This document shows, piece by piece, positions 7,029 to 12,386 of a stretch of DNA of 12,386 nt. This stretch comes from Candidatus Woesearchaeota archaeon. Lineage in GTDB: Archaea; Nanobdellota; Nanobdellia; Woesearchaeales; SKIA01. Position 1 is the first letter of the stretch, and each line of letters opens with the position of its first letter. The notes under the pieces are model-generated. The model was not told the origin of the DNA and searched no databases. It saw only the letters and a list, made by a program, of their open reading frames with translations. Both the position numbers and the translations under genes were made by a program. The stretch covers positions 1 through 12,386 of the forward strand of contig SKXU01000067.1 of the NCBI GenBank assembly GCA_007128245.1. The letters run 5' to 3'.

Positions 7029-7036
7029 AATATTTT
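7029..7036 (+). promoter_or_regulatory. candidate TATA region of nrdR-nrdJ
   Basis: GGCGGAATATTTTTTTT (7024-7040) has a purine-rich flank like a BRE followed by an AT-only run. Transcription would start near 7057, inside the second NrdR box, giving a leader of about 85 nt. Other AT-rich candidates are TTAATATTT around 6963-6971 (start near 6992, just before box 1) and TTTTTAATG around 7076-7084. The choice cannot be settled from sequence. Unlike its neighbours, nrdR has no TATA box at leaderless distance and no clear Shine-Dalgarno sequence. Confidence 0.35.
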
Positions 7037-7045
7037 TTTTCCACT

Positions 7046-7062
7046 ACACTAGAATATAGTCT
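7046..7062. promoter_or_regulatory. weaker second NrdR box
   Basis: ACACTAGAATATAGTCT keeps the ACACTA left half and ATATAGT right half of the NrdR box, but with one extra base between them. The centre lies about 42 bp (four helical turns) from that of box 1; NrdR boxes usually occur in helically phased pairs about 31-32 bp apart. The imperfect spacing makes this less certain than box 1. Confidence 0.4.
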
Positions 7063-7141
7063 TGAAAACAGCCGTCTTTTTAATGTGCATTCACGCACGT
7101 TTACTACAGGGTGCGACAGCAGTGTTGCGCCACACAACCTC

Positions 7142-7591
7142 ATGAAATGTATCCACTGCAACAATGATGACACGCGCGTTGTCGAGACGCGGCAAGCAGG
7201 ACACGAACTACGGCGAAGACGAGAATGTGTGCTGTGCGGTCAACGATTTACCACGTATGAGCGAGCTGAGCTCCCGACACTGCGTATCATCAAAAAAGAC
7301 GGTTCACGAGAGCTCTTTGACAAGGAAAAACTCAAACGAGGACTTATCTTGTCGTGTGAGAAACGTCCAGTCAGTGCTGATCAAATAGAACACGCACTAG
7401 ATACTATTGAGCGAGAGCTGCGACGACAAGGAGAAGCAGAAATCCCCAGCAACCTCGTAGGGGATCTGACCATGCGAGAGCTGCGACGACTAGACGAAGT
7501 AGCATATATTCGCTTTGCAAGCGTCTACAAAGAATTTAGAGACGCGCAGAGCTTTGAAAAAGAAATACAAGTACTCACTAAAGGAAATTAA
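7142..7591 (+). CDS. nrdR: transcriptional repressor NrdR
   Basis: A 149-aa protein, the standard length. The N-terminal zinc ribbon has C3-x2-C6 and C29-x2-C32 (MKCIHC ... RRRRECVLCGQRFTTYERAE), then an ATP-cone domain from about residue 45 to 138 (LPTLRIIKKDGSRELFDKEK ... RELRRLDEVAYIRFASVYKEF). NrdR binds ATP/dATP through the cone and represses ribonucleotide reductase genes at NrdR boxes when deoxynucleotides are plentiful. It is mainly bacterial, with occurrence in some archaea. The start at 7142 follows the conserved MKC beginning; the frame is also open upstream but that part has no family similarity. A box match lies upstream and nrdJ follows after 5 bp, so control of its own operon is expected. 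The cone repeats RELRR through an exact 17-bp repeat (7411-7427 and 7474-7490). Confidence 0.93.
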   Translation: MKCIHCNNDDTRVVETRQAGHELRRRRECVLCGQRFTTYERAELPTLRIIKKDGSRELFDKEKLKRGLILSCEKRPVSADQIEHALDTIERELRRQGEAEIPSNLVGDLTMRELRRLDEVAYIRFASVYKEFRDAQSFEKEIQVLTKGN

Positions 7592-7596
7592 TTACC

Positions 7597-10179
7597 ATGC
7601 AAACAACAGAAACAATCCAACACACAGAGGATCTGCCAACGATAACTGCGACTGAAAACCAGCGCAAAGTCATCAAAGACAAATACTTACGAGACGCCCC
7701 AAGTCTTGAGCACTGGCTCAAAGGAGTAGCACTTAATATCGCACTTGGAGAAATCCTTTACTGTGGAGTTCCAGAAGAGAAGATCTTCAAGGGAGTAAAA
7801 TACGAGCGCGTAGAATACGACACTCGCTCAGGAAACCCCACTATCATTCACCACCTACACACAGGACACGCAACCATGGACGAGCAAAAAAATAATTTTC
7901 GCCAATTCATGAAAAACCTCTATGACATAGCAGAAAATGATCCTGTCGCACGTGTAGCAGTACAAAAAGCATACAAAAAATTCTATACCTTTATGGCAAC
8001 ATGGAAATTCCTTCCAAACTCGCCAACGCTCATGAACGCAGGACGAGACCTCCAACAACTCTCAGCATGTTACGTCCTCCCAGTAGACGATAGCATTGAA
8101 GGAATCTACAAGAGCGTCATGGACATGGCACTCATCCACCAAAGCGGAGGAGGAACAGGATTTGATTTCTCGCGCCTACGACCAGCAGGAAGCAACGTGC
8201 AATCAACCAAAGGAGTCAGCTCAGGACCATGCACCTTCATGCAACTTTTTGACAAATCAACAGACGTTGTCAAACAAGGAGGGACGCGCAGAGGAGCAAA
8301 CATGGGAATCATGCGCTACGACCACCCAGATATTGACACCTTCATCAACATGAAAAAAGAACCAGGCGTGATGGAAAACTTCAACGTATCAGTAACCATC
8401 ACAGAAGACTTCATGAAACACGTAGAAGCAAACGACGACTACGAACTCATCAACCCCAAAACCAAAGAAGTCATGGGAACAAAAAACGCACGAACCATGT
8501 GGAACGAGCTCGTACAAGGAGCGTGGGAAACAGGAGACCCAGGAATCATCTTCATAGACAGAATCAACAATTCACGGTCAAACCCCACACCAGCACAAGG
8601 AATGATTGAGAGCACAAACCCATGCGGAGAACAACCACTCCTCCCGTACGAACCATGCAACCTCGGAAGCATCAACCTGTCGAAATTTGTACGTGCGGAC
8701 GGCACAGACTTTGACTGGGCAGCACTGAAAGAAATCGTGCACGACACCATCCACTTCTTAGATAACGTGGTAACAGTAAACAACTACCCAATCCCAGAAA
8801 TCGAGGTTATCGCAAAGAAAAACCGACGTGTAGGACTCGGAGTCATGGGATGGGCAGAATCGCTGGTTGCACTCAAGCTTGCATACAACTCAGAAGAAGG
8901 ACTTGCGAAAGCAGAAGAGCTCATGGAGTTTATCAACACAGAAGCAATGGCGGCATCAGAAGCACTCGCAGAAACACGAGGAGCATTCGGCGGCTTTGCG
9001 GACAGCATCTTTGACAAAGACTCAGATTACTTCAGAGGAGAAGACTACCGCCCACGAAACAGCGCGCGAACAACCATTGCACCAACAGGAACGATTGGAA
9101 TCGCATCAGGCCTACAAGGAGCGGGAATCGAACCATTCTTCGCAATCGTGTATACGCGCTACAACGCAAAAGCACTTGACGCACTCAAAAAAGGAGAGAC
9201 GCCAGACCCCGCAGATACATTCTGGGAAGTAAACCCTGTGTTTGGAAAACTCGCTGAAGAACACAACTACTTCGGCCTGACAAAAGACGCGTTGTACAAG
9301 AAAATCGATGAGAACCACAAAAGCCTAGTAGGTATTGCAGAGATTCCAGAAGAAATACAGAATCTGTTTTTGACCTCGCACGACCTCTCACCGCTTGATC
9401 ATGTCAAGATGCAATGCGCCTTCCAACGACACGTTGACAACGCAGTATCAAAAACAGTGAACTTGGAGAACAACGCAACACCAGAAGACATCGAAGAAGT
9501 CTACATGCTCGCATACAAACTCGGAGCAAAAGGAGTGACGGTGTACCGCGACGGATGCAAGAGCTTCCAAGTACTCAACCTTGGCGACTCCAAGAAAAAA
9601 GAGGAAGAACCAACAGTACTCGCAGAAGAACCAGTCCAAGAAGAACTTGCGGCACGTAACCGAGAAGAACTCCAAGAACACTCAGACTACTACGCCATCG
9701 AGACAGGTTCTGGAACCTTGCACATCCACATCAATTATGACGAGCTAGGGCCCCGACGCATCTTCGGAAACCTCGCTCCACTCGGAACAGAAATTAGTGG
9801 ATTAACATCAGCGCTCTGTATCACGCTCTCAAAATACCTTGAGAACGGAGGAGATCCTGTTCGTGTGCTAAAACACTTAAACAGCATCAAGAGCGACAGG
9901 CCATACGGTTTCGGACAAAAACGCGTAGACAGCATCCCACACGCAATCTCAAAGGCTCTACGAGCAAACCTGGTGAAAACAGGTTTTTTTAGCGAGCCGC
10001 AAGGACAAACGAGTCTTGCGGCACCCAAGAGACAAACGAGTGCGCCAGAACCATCTGTGTCAGCACAATCAGTGGAAGAGCGACTGTACTGCGGAAAGTG
10101 CTACTCGACAAACGTCCAAATGATGGCAGGATGCTCAGAGCCGACATGTTTTGACTGCGGCTACTCAAAGTGCAGCTAA
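7597..10179 (+). CDS. nrdJ: adenosylcobalamin-dependent (class II) ribonucleotide reductase
   Basis: An 860-aa protein that reduces ribonucleotides to deoxyribonucleotides with adenosylcobalamin as radical generator, without needing oxygen. Core motifs: NSPTLMNAG (141-149), SACYVLPVDDS with redox-active C158, NPCGE (341-345) with radical-bearing C343 and E345, and partner C354 in YEPCNLGS. The 11-residue spacing C343-C354 equals that of the Thermotoga enzyme. RRVGLGVMGWAE, TIAPTGTIG and MQCAFQRHVDNAVSKTVN follow, and the core ends near GVTVYRDGC (about 655). Then come an acidic linker, a TSCPD domain (about 700-800) and a Cys-rich tail (C832, C835, C846, C851, C854, C859) that probably carries the reducing shuttle or a zinc ribbon. 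No N-terminal ATP-cone is present. AAGGAA at 7581-7586 is the likely ribosome binding site. It is co-transcribed with nrdR, and cobA follows 46 bp downstream. Confidence 0.96.
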   Translation: MQTTETIQHTEDLPTITATENQRKVIKDKYLRDAPSLEHWLKGVALNIALGEILYCGVPEEKIFKGVKYERVEYDTRSGNPTIIHHLHTGHATMDEQKNNFRQFMKNLYDIAENDPVARVAVQKAYKKFYTFMATWKFLPNSPTLMNAGRDLQQLSACYVLPVDDSIEGIYKSVMDMALIHQSGGGTGFDFSRLRPAGSNVQSTKGVSSGPCTFMQLFDKSTDVVKQGGTRRGANMGIMRYDHPDIDTFINMKKEPGVMENFNVSVTITEDFMKHVEANDDYELINPKTKEVMGTKNARTMWNELVQGAWETGDPGIIFIDRINNSRSNPTPAQGMIESTNPCGEQPLLPYEPCNLGSINLSKFVRADGTDFDWAALKEIVHDTIHFLDNVVTVNNYPIPEIEVIAKKNRRVGLGVMGWAESLVALKLAYNSEEGLAKAEELMEFINTEAMAASEALAETRGAFGGFADSIFDKDSDYFRGEDYRPRNSARTTIAPTGTIGIASGLQGAGIEPFFAIVYTRYNAKALDALKKGETPDPADTFWEVNPVFGKLAEEHNYFGLTKDALYKKIDENHKSLVGIAEIPEEIQNLFLTSHDLSPLDHVKMQCAFQRHVDNAVSKTVNLENNATPEDIEEVYMLAYKLGAKGVTVYRDGCKSFQVLNLGDSKKKEEEPTVLAEEPVQEELAARNREELQEHSDYYAIETGSGTLHIHINYDELGPRRIFGNLAPLGTEISGLTSALCITLSKYLENGGDPVRVLKHLNSIKSDRPYGFGQKRVDSIPHAISKALRANLVKTGFFSEPQGQTSLAAPKRQTSAPEPSVSAQSVEERLYCGKCYSTNVQMMAGCSEPTCFDCGYSKCS

Positions 10180-10202
10180 GGGCTGCACACACTTTTTTTT
10201 TT
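10170..10202 (+). terminator. hairpin plus T-tract at the end of nrdJ
   Basis: GTGCAGC (10170-10176) pairs perfectly with GCTGCAC (10182-10188) across a 5-nt loop, and ten T residues follow at 10193-10202. The stem spans the TAA stop of nrdJ. T-tracts alone can terminate archaeal transcription; the hairpin may strengthen this or protect the 3' end. As cobA begins only 24 bp later with no promoter at leaderless distance, termination may be partial. Confidence 0.6.
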
Positions 10203-10225
10203 ACGTATTTAATTGAGGAAAGAAC

Positions 10226-10729
10226 ATGTACCATATCTACACGGGAGAGAACAAGGGAAAAACCACGGCAGCAGTAGGGCTTGCGGTGCGTTCAATCGGC
10301 GCAGGAAACAAGGTCTTGTTTGCATCCTTTTTCAAGCCTGACGGCTCCTCAGAACACGAGATGCTTGAGAAGCTCGGAGCAACGTTTATGCGCTACACCT
10401 ACCGAGGAAACTTCTTTAAGCGATATGATAAAGAAGAACTCGCGAAAGCAAAAGAAGCGTTCACAGAATTCTTTGCAGAAGTAAAAGAAAACACTCCCGG
10501 ACACGACATGATTGTTATGGACGAAGTGGTGTACGCAATTCACATGGGACTTGTGAACGTACAAGAACTCGTTGACTTTGTCAAAGAACACCACGACAAA
10601 GAACTCGTGATGACAGGACGTGACTATCCGCAAGAACTCATAGACGTCGCAGACTACGTGACAGAAATGAAAAAGATCAAGCATCCCTTCGACCAAGGAG
10701 CCCAGCCACGCAAAGGAGTAGAGTTCTAG
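10226..10729 (+). CDS. cobA: cob(I)yrinic acid a,c-diamide / corrinoid adenosyltransferase (CobA/BtuR type)
   Basis: A 167-aa protein that transfers the 5'-deoxyadenosyl group of ATP to cob(I)alamin or precursors, forming adenosylcobalamin. The P-loop is at residues 7-14 (GENKGKTT), the Walker-B-like MIVMDE at 95-100, and the family's C-terminal signature runs from VMTGRDYPQELIDVADYVTE (128-147) to HPFDQGAQPRKGVEF (153-167). It lacks the roughly 25-residue N-terminal extension of E. coli BtuR (196 aa), as do many archaeal forms. The ATG at 10226 has GAGGAAAG upstream at Shine-Dalgarno distance. Its position after nrdJ, which uses its product as cofactor, points to a coupled supply of cofactor and enzyme. 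No de novo B12 genes are visible, so use of salvaged corrinoids is inferred. Confidence 0.92.
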   Translation: MYHIYTGENKGKTTAAVGLAVRSIGAGNKVLFASFFKPDGSSEHEMLEKLGATFMRYTYRGNFFKRYDKEELAKAKEAFTEFFAEVKENTPGHDMIVMDEVVYAIHMGLVNVQELVDFVKEHHDKELVMTGRDYPQELIDVADYVTEMKKIKHPFDQGAQPRKGVEF

Positions 10730-10750
10730 AAAGATGTATGTTAGAGCACT

Positions 10751-10768
10751 GTTTTTTCCGGAAAAAAC
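10751..10768. repeat. 18-bp perfect palindrome between cobA and the small membrane protein operon
   Basis: GTTTTTTCCGGAAAAAAC is its own reverse complement. It lies 21 bp after the cobA stop and about 8 bp before the presumed TATA box of the next operon. It may be a two-way terminator (T6 on both strands) or an operator or activator site next to the BRE. Sequence alone does not decide. Confidence 0.6.
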
Positions 10769-10775
10769 TACGAAA

Positions 10776-10785
10776 GACATATCAA
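10776..10785 (+). promoter_or_regulatory. weak TATA box of the membrane microprotein operon
   Basis: GACATATCAA is centred about 27 bp upstream of the ATG at 10808, the leaderless distance used elsewhere in the window. The match to the TATA consensus is modest, so the promoter may need an activator. Confidence 0.4.
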
Positions 10786-10807
10786 GCCTCTTTTGCACAT
10801 ACGCTTA

Positions 10808-11023
10808 ATGAAATCCTTTATAGTTTCCAAGCATCAACTTGTGAGTGTTTGGATAGTTGAAGCACTGACAGCGTTTCTGGTATTAATCGGGCTCCACCAG
10901 TACTTGATACAGGTTATTCGTGTAGATGTTATCATATCATTATTTTTCGTAATAATCGCTCTTGTAGCTATGATTATTCTGCGCACGTACTTTTCGCTAG
11001 TTGTCTTTGGAGGGATTCGATGA
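10808..11023 (+). CDS. small membrane protein, 71 aa, two predicted helices
   Basis: The product starts MKSFIVSKHQLVSVWIVEAL and has two hydrophobic helices (about 11-37 and 41-61), then a short tail ending FGGIR. The ATG at 10808 is preferred over the one at 10793 because it fits the TATA spacing. The family is not recognised. The stop TGA overlaps the ATG of the next small gene (ATGA at 11020-11023), making this the first of three chained small genes. KHQLV before the first helix recurs in the third protein, and its DNA is a 15-bp near repeat (10829-10843 and 11112-11126, one mismatch). These may be subunits of a small membrane complex; that is inference. Confidence 0.6.
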   Translation: MKSFIVSKHQLVSVWIVEALTAFLVLIGLHQYLIQVIRVDVIISLFFVIIALVAMIILRTYFSLVVFGGIR

Positions 11024-11109
11024 AACTACACACCTGGCTTTTGATACTAGCGATTCTCCTCTTCATAGGATTGTTTATCGCTCTCACGATTGTAGGGGTG
11101 CGCTCGTGA
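11020..11109 (+). CDS. membrane microprotein, 29 aa, one predicted helix
   Basis: The product begins MKLHTWLLILAILLFIGLFI and ends TIVGVRS: a single transmembrane helix (about 6-26) with a basic residue at each end. The ATG overlaps the stop of the 71-aa gene by 4 bp (ATGA), and a strong Shine-Dalgarno GGAGGG (11009-11014) sits 5 bases upstream, good evidence that so short a frame is translated. Its own stop overlaps the GTG of the next gene (GTGA at 11106-11109). No family is recognised. Confidence 0.5.
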   Translation: MKLHTWLLILAILLFIGLFIALTIVGVRS

Positions 11110-11201
11110 ATAAGCATCAACTCGTGCGAGCCCTCATAGGATTAGGAGTGGCTGCACTGATTCTTACTGTGTGGCTCATCTACTACTTGCTCACCACATA
11201 A
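11106..11201 (+). CDS. membrane microprotein, 31 aa, one predicted helix
   Basis: Translated from a GTG at 11106 it reads MNKHQLVRALIGLGVAALIL and ends IYYLLTT, a single membrane helix (about 8-28) after a short basic N terminus. The GTG overlaps the previous stop (GTGA), and AGGGG at 11096-11100 is a possible ribosome binding site. It shares KHQLV just before the helix with the 71-aa protein. The frame is also open upstream but without a better start. The Nudix gene's TATA box begins at its stop codon, so the operon probably ends here. Confidence 0.45.
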   Translation: MNKHQLVRALIGLGVAALILTVWLIYYLLTT

Positions 11202-11210
11202 CTTATATTA
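11202..11210 (+). promoter_or_regulatory. TATA box of the Nudix-dUTPase operon
   Basis: CTTATATTA is centred about 27 bp upstream of the ATG at 11234. The spacing implies a leaderless transcript and selects this ATG over the longer open frame from 11171. Confidence 0.65.
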
Positions 11211-11233
11211 AGTCTGAGATACATTCGCGTAGC

Positions 11234-11656
11234 ATGGTAGATAAGCAATTCGTCGCAACAAAAGCGCTCATCGTACACGAAGGCAAACTCTTGTTCTTGC
11301 GAGAGTCGTCAGGGTATGGTGACGGAACACAAGAAGGAAGATATGACGTGCCAGGAGGACGCGTACAGCCAGGAGAGCGCTTTGATGAATCACTCCCCAG
11401 AGAAATACAAGAAGAGACAGGATTGAGCGTTGCTATGGAGCGACCGTTTCATATGGATGAGTGGCGACCAGAAGTACGCGGAGAACACTGGCAGATCATC
11501 GCAACATTCTTCTTGTGCAAAGCAGATTCGGAAGACGTCACGCTCTCAGAAGACCACGACAGCTATGTGTGGGTGACTCCGCAAGAAGCACTCTCGCTCA
11601 ACATCATCCCTAACTTGACATCAATGATACAGGCATACATGGAGATAACAAAATGA
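11234..11656 (+). CDS. Nudix hydrolase
   Basis: A 140-aa protein with a complete Nudix box G-x5-E-x7-REUxEExGU: G42, E48, then R56-E57-I58-Q59-E60-E61-T62-G63-L64, the glutamates binding Mg2+. It hydrolyses a nucleoside diphosphate linked to another group; the substrate cannot be read from the sequence. Place in an operon with dUTPase, near ribonucleotide reductase and uracil-DNA glycosylase, makes nucleotide-pool cleansing (an oxidised or non-canonical NTP) a reasonable guess; NDP-sugar or ADP-ribose compounds remain possible. The stop overlaps the dUTPase start (ATGA at 11653-11656), so expression is coupled. Confidence 0.88.
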   Translation: MVDKQFVATKALIVHEGKLLFLRESSGYGDGTQEGRYDVPGGRVQPGERFDESLPREIQEETGLSVAMERPFHMDEWRPEVRGEHWQIIATFFLCKADSEDVTLSEDHDSYVWVTPQEALSLNIIPNLTSMIQAYMEITK

Positions 11657-12081
11657 AAGTACCTATACACACCATCGGCGACACGCCAACTCCTGAGTAC
11701 GAAACATCTGGAGCGGTAGCGTTTGATCTGCGCGCAAGGCAAACAACAATTATCAACTCAAAAGAACTCGGACTGGTACCGACAGGAGTGATTATCAAAA
11801 CACCACCAGGATACGCGCTCATGGTGTATCCAAGAAGCTCAACACCAAGAAAGAAAGGACTACTCATCCCGCATGGAGCAGGAATTATTGACCAAGACTA
11901 CTGCGGAGCAGAAGACGAAGTACTTTTGCAGTTCTATAACTTCACAGAAGAAGCAGTAACTATCGAAAAAGGTGAGCGCGTAGGACAAGGAACCTTTGTG
12001 AAGATTGAGCGAGTAGACTTTACTCCGTACAATCCCGAAGACAAAAGCAGGGGCGGCTTTGGCAGCACAGGTTCACACTAG
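11653..12081 (+). CDS. dut: dUTP diphosphatase (trimeric dUTPase)
   Basis: A 142-aa protein that hydrolyses dUTP to dUMP and PPi, keeping uracil out of DNA and supplying dUMP for thymidylate synthesis. All five trimer-type motifs are present: AFDLRA (23-28), PRSS (60-63), GIIDQDYCGA (77-86, with D80 and Y83 for deoxyuridine recognition; usual form GVIDxDYRG), GERVGQ (107-112) and the C-terminal RGGFGSTG (133-140) that closes over the site. A conserved GxIDxDYxG rather than dCTP-deaminase features favours plain dUTPase. It overlaps the Nudix stop by 4 bp, with GGAGA upstream as ribosome binding site, and its last 9 bp overlap the convergent glycosylase gene. Confidence 0.93.
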   Translation: MKVPIHTIGDTPTPEYETSGAVAFDLRARQTTIINSKELGLVPTGVIIKTPPGYALMVYPRSSTPRKKGLLIPHGAGIIDQDYCGAEDEVLLQFYNFTEEAVTIEKGERVGQGTFVKIERVDFTPYNPEDKSRGGFGSTGSH

Positions 12082-12386
12082 CGTCTTCTGAGGAGAACCC
12101 TTACCACCAAGAACGACGCGAAGCTCATTAAGGTACTCTTCCCAACCAGTCCCTCCTCGACGCAAGAAATAGCTCGGATGAGGAACGATGTAGTGCGTAC
12201 CAAACAACCGTCCACTCTCTTTTAAGATACTTTTTTTCTTCGGAAAAAACACGTTCATCGCAAAACGTCCTACACACACCACGTACTCTGGCTTGAGCAA
12301 ATCAAGTTGCTCATGCAAAAACGGTTCGCACGCAGCAACTTCCTCTTTGGTGGGATCACGATTCTCAGGCGGGCGACACTTCACAA
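12073..12386 (-). CDS. C-terminal part of a family 4 uracil-DNA glycosylase (5' end outside window)
   Basis: About 104 residues are visible, entering the window mid-gene; the GTG at 12384 is an internal Val (VKCRPPENRDPT), not the start. KCRPPENRDPTKEEVAAC holds the last two of the four cysteines that bind the [4Fe-4S] cluster in family 4 enzymes (16 residues apart here). KPEYVVCVGRFAMN is the next conserved strand, and HPSYFLRR carries the catalytic-loop motif that inserts into DNA. The enzyme removes uracil from DNA, starting base excision repair. It lies tail-to-tail with dUTPase (9-bp overlap), which acts on the same problem one step earlier. The N-terminal GEAPG-type motif and first two cysteines must lie beyond the window. 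Confidence 0.9.
   Translation of the reverse strand, partial: VKCRPPENRDPTKEEVAACEPFLHEQLDLLKPEYVVCVGRFAMNVFFPKKKSILKESGRLFGTHYIVPHPSYFLRRGGTGWEEYLNELRVVLGGKGSPQKTLV

Noticed and set aside
7033..7040. T8 run as a terminator or attenuator before nrdR
   Set aside because: No hairpin precedes it and it adjoins a purine-rich BRE-like flank, so a core promoter element is the simpler reading.
6803..7141. Open frame extending NrdR upstream by 113 codons, with in-frame ATGs including one at 6974
   Set aside because: NrdR proteins begin at MKC; the extension overlaps the divergent gene and its promoter, contains the NrdR boxes and has no protein-like similarity. The TATA-like element near 6966 is only about 8 bp from the ATG at 6974, too close to serve it.
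6873..7141. Possible tRNA or small RNA in the longest intergenic stretch (a GGTTCACAACTC segment resembles a T-loop)
   Set aside because: No acceptor stem or anticodon arm can be built around it. The region holds only promoter elements, the NrdR boxes and a T8 run at 7033-7040.
7411..7490. Exact 17-bp direct repeat GCGAGAGCTGCGACGAC, 63 bp apart
   Set aside because: It encodes RELRR twice within the ATP-cone in the same reading frame. Related NrdR proteins have similar basic/acidic helices, so chance or local codon identity explains it better than a mobile or regulatory repeat.
12232..12248. TTTTTT...CGGAAAAAAC inverted repeat resembling the 10751 palindrome
   Set aside because: It is imperfect and lies inside the glycosylase coding sequence, where it encodes an FFPKKK stretch; probably a coincidence.

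Overview
The window looks archaeal, most plausibly from a small-genome DPANN-type lineage (Woesearchaeota-like is my guess; the lineage is not proven here). The evidence is an aIF5A with the hypusination loop, a short zinc-ribbon eL40 protein, AT-rich TATA elements 23-27 bp upstream of many start codons (leaderless transcription), Shine-Dalgarno sites mainly at the later genes of operons, and an HTH regulator of a type I recall from DPANN genomes. Genes are packed tightly: the longest stretch without a gene is 269 bp (6873-7141). I found no tRNA, rRNA, CRISPR array or insertion sequence.

Left part (1-4400): the C-terminal end of a membrane-anchored surface-type protein; a predicted secreted HExxH metalloprotease; a translation operon of aIF5A and eL40; an unrecognised 197-aa protein on the minus strand; then, divergent from it, a Yip1-like five-helix membrane protein, followed by an intramembrane site-2 protease (M50) with a PDZ-like insert. 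Each plus-strand transcription unit has its own TATA box close to its ATG.

Middle part (4390-6872, minus strand): a PadR-like winged-helix regulator overlapping a polytopic membrane protein of unknown function, preceded by a 445-aa protein. That protein reads as a decayed PEP-synthase/PPDK nucleotide-binding domain joined through an acidic linker to a helical, possibly HEPN-like, C-terminal domain. The usual catalytic signatures of the family are gone.

Right part (6873-12386): a deoxynucleotide supply and quality-control region. NrdR (zinc ribbon plus ATP-cone repressor) is followed by NrdJ (B12-dependent class II ribonucleotide reductase) and a corrinoid adenosyltransferase that makes the adenosylcobalamin NrdJ needs. 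A good NrdR-box match lies upstream of nrdR, with a weaker second copy. Then comes a compact operon of three overlapping tiny membrane proteins (71, 29 and 31 aa), two of them sharing a KHQLV motif before a transmembrane helix. Next are a Nudix hydrolase overlapping dUTPase and, convergent with it, the C-terminal part of a family 4 uracil-DNA glycosylase. Together these genes make dNTPs, adjust production to nucleotide levels, remove dUTP and excise uracil from DNA.

The least explained items are the membrane microprotein operon with an 18-bp perfect palindrome just upstream of its promoter, and the degenerate PPDK-like fusion protein.
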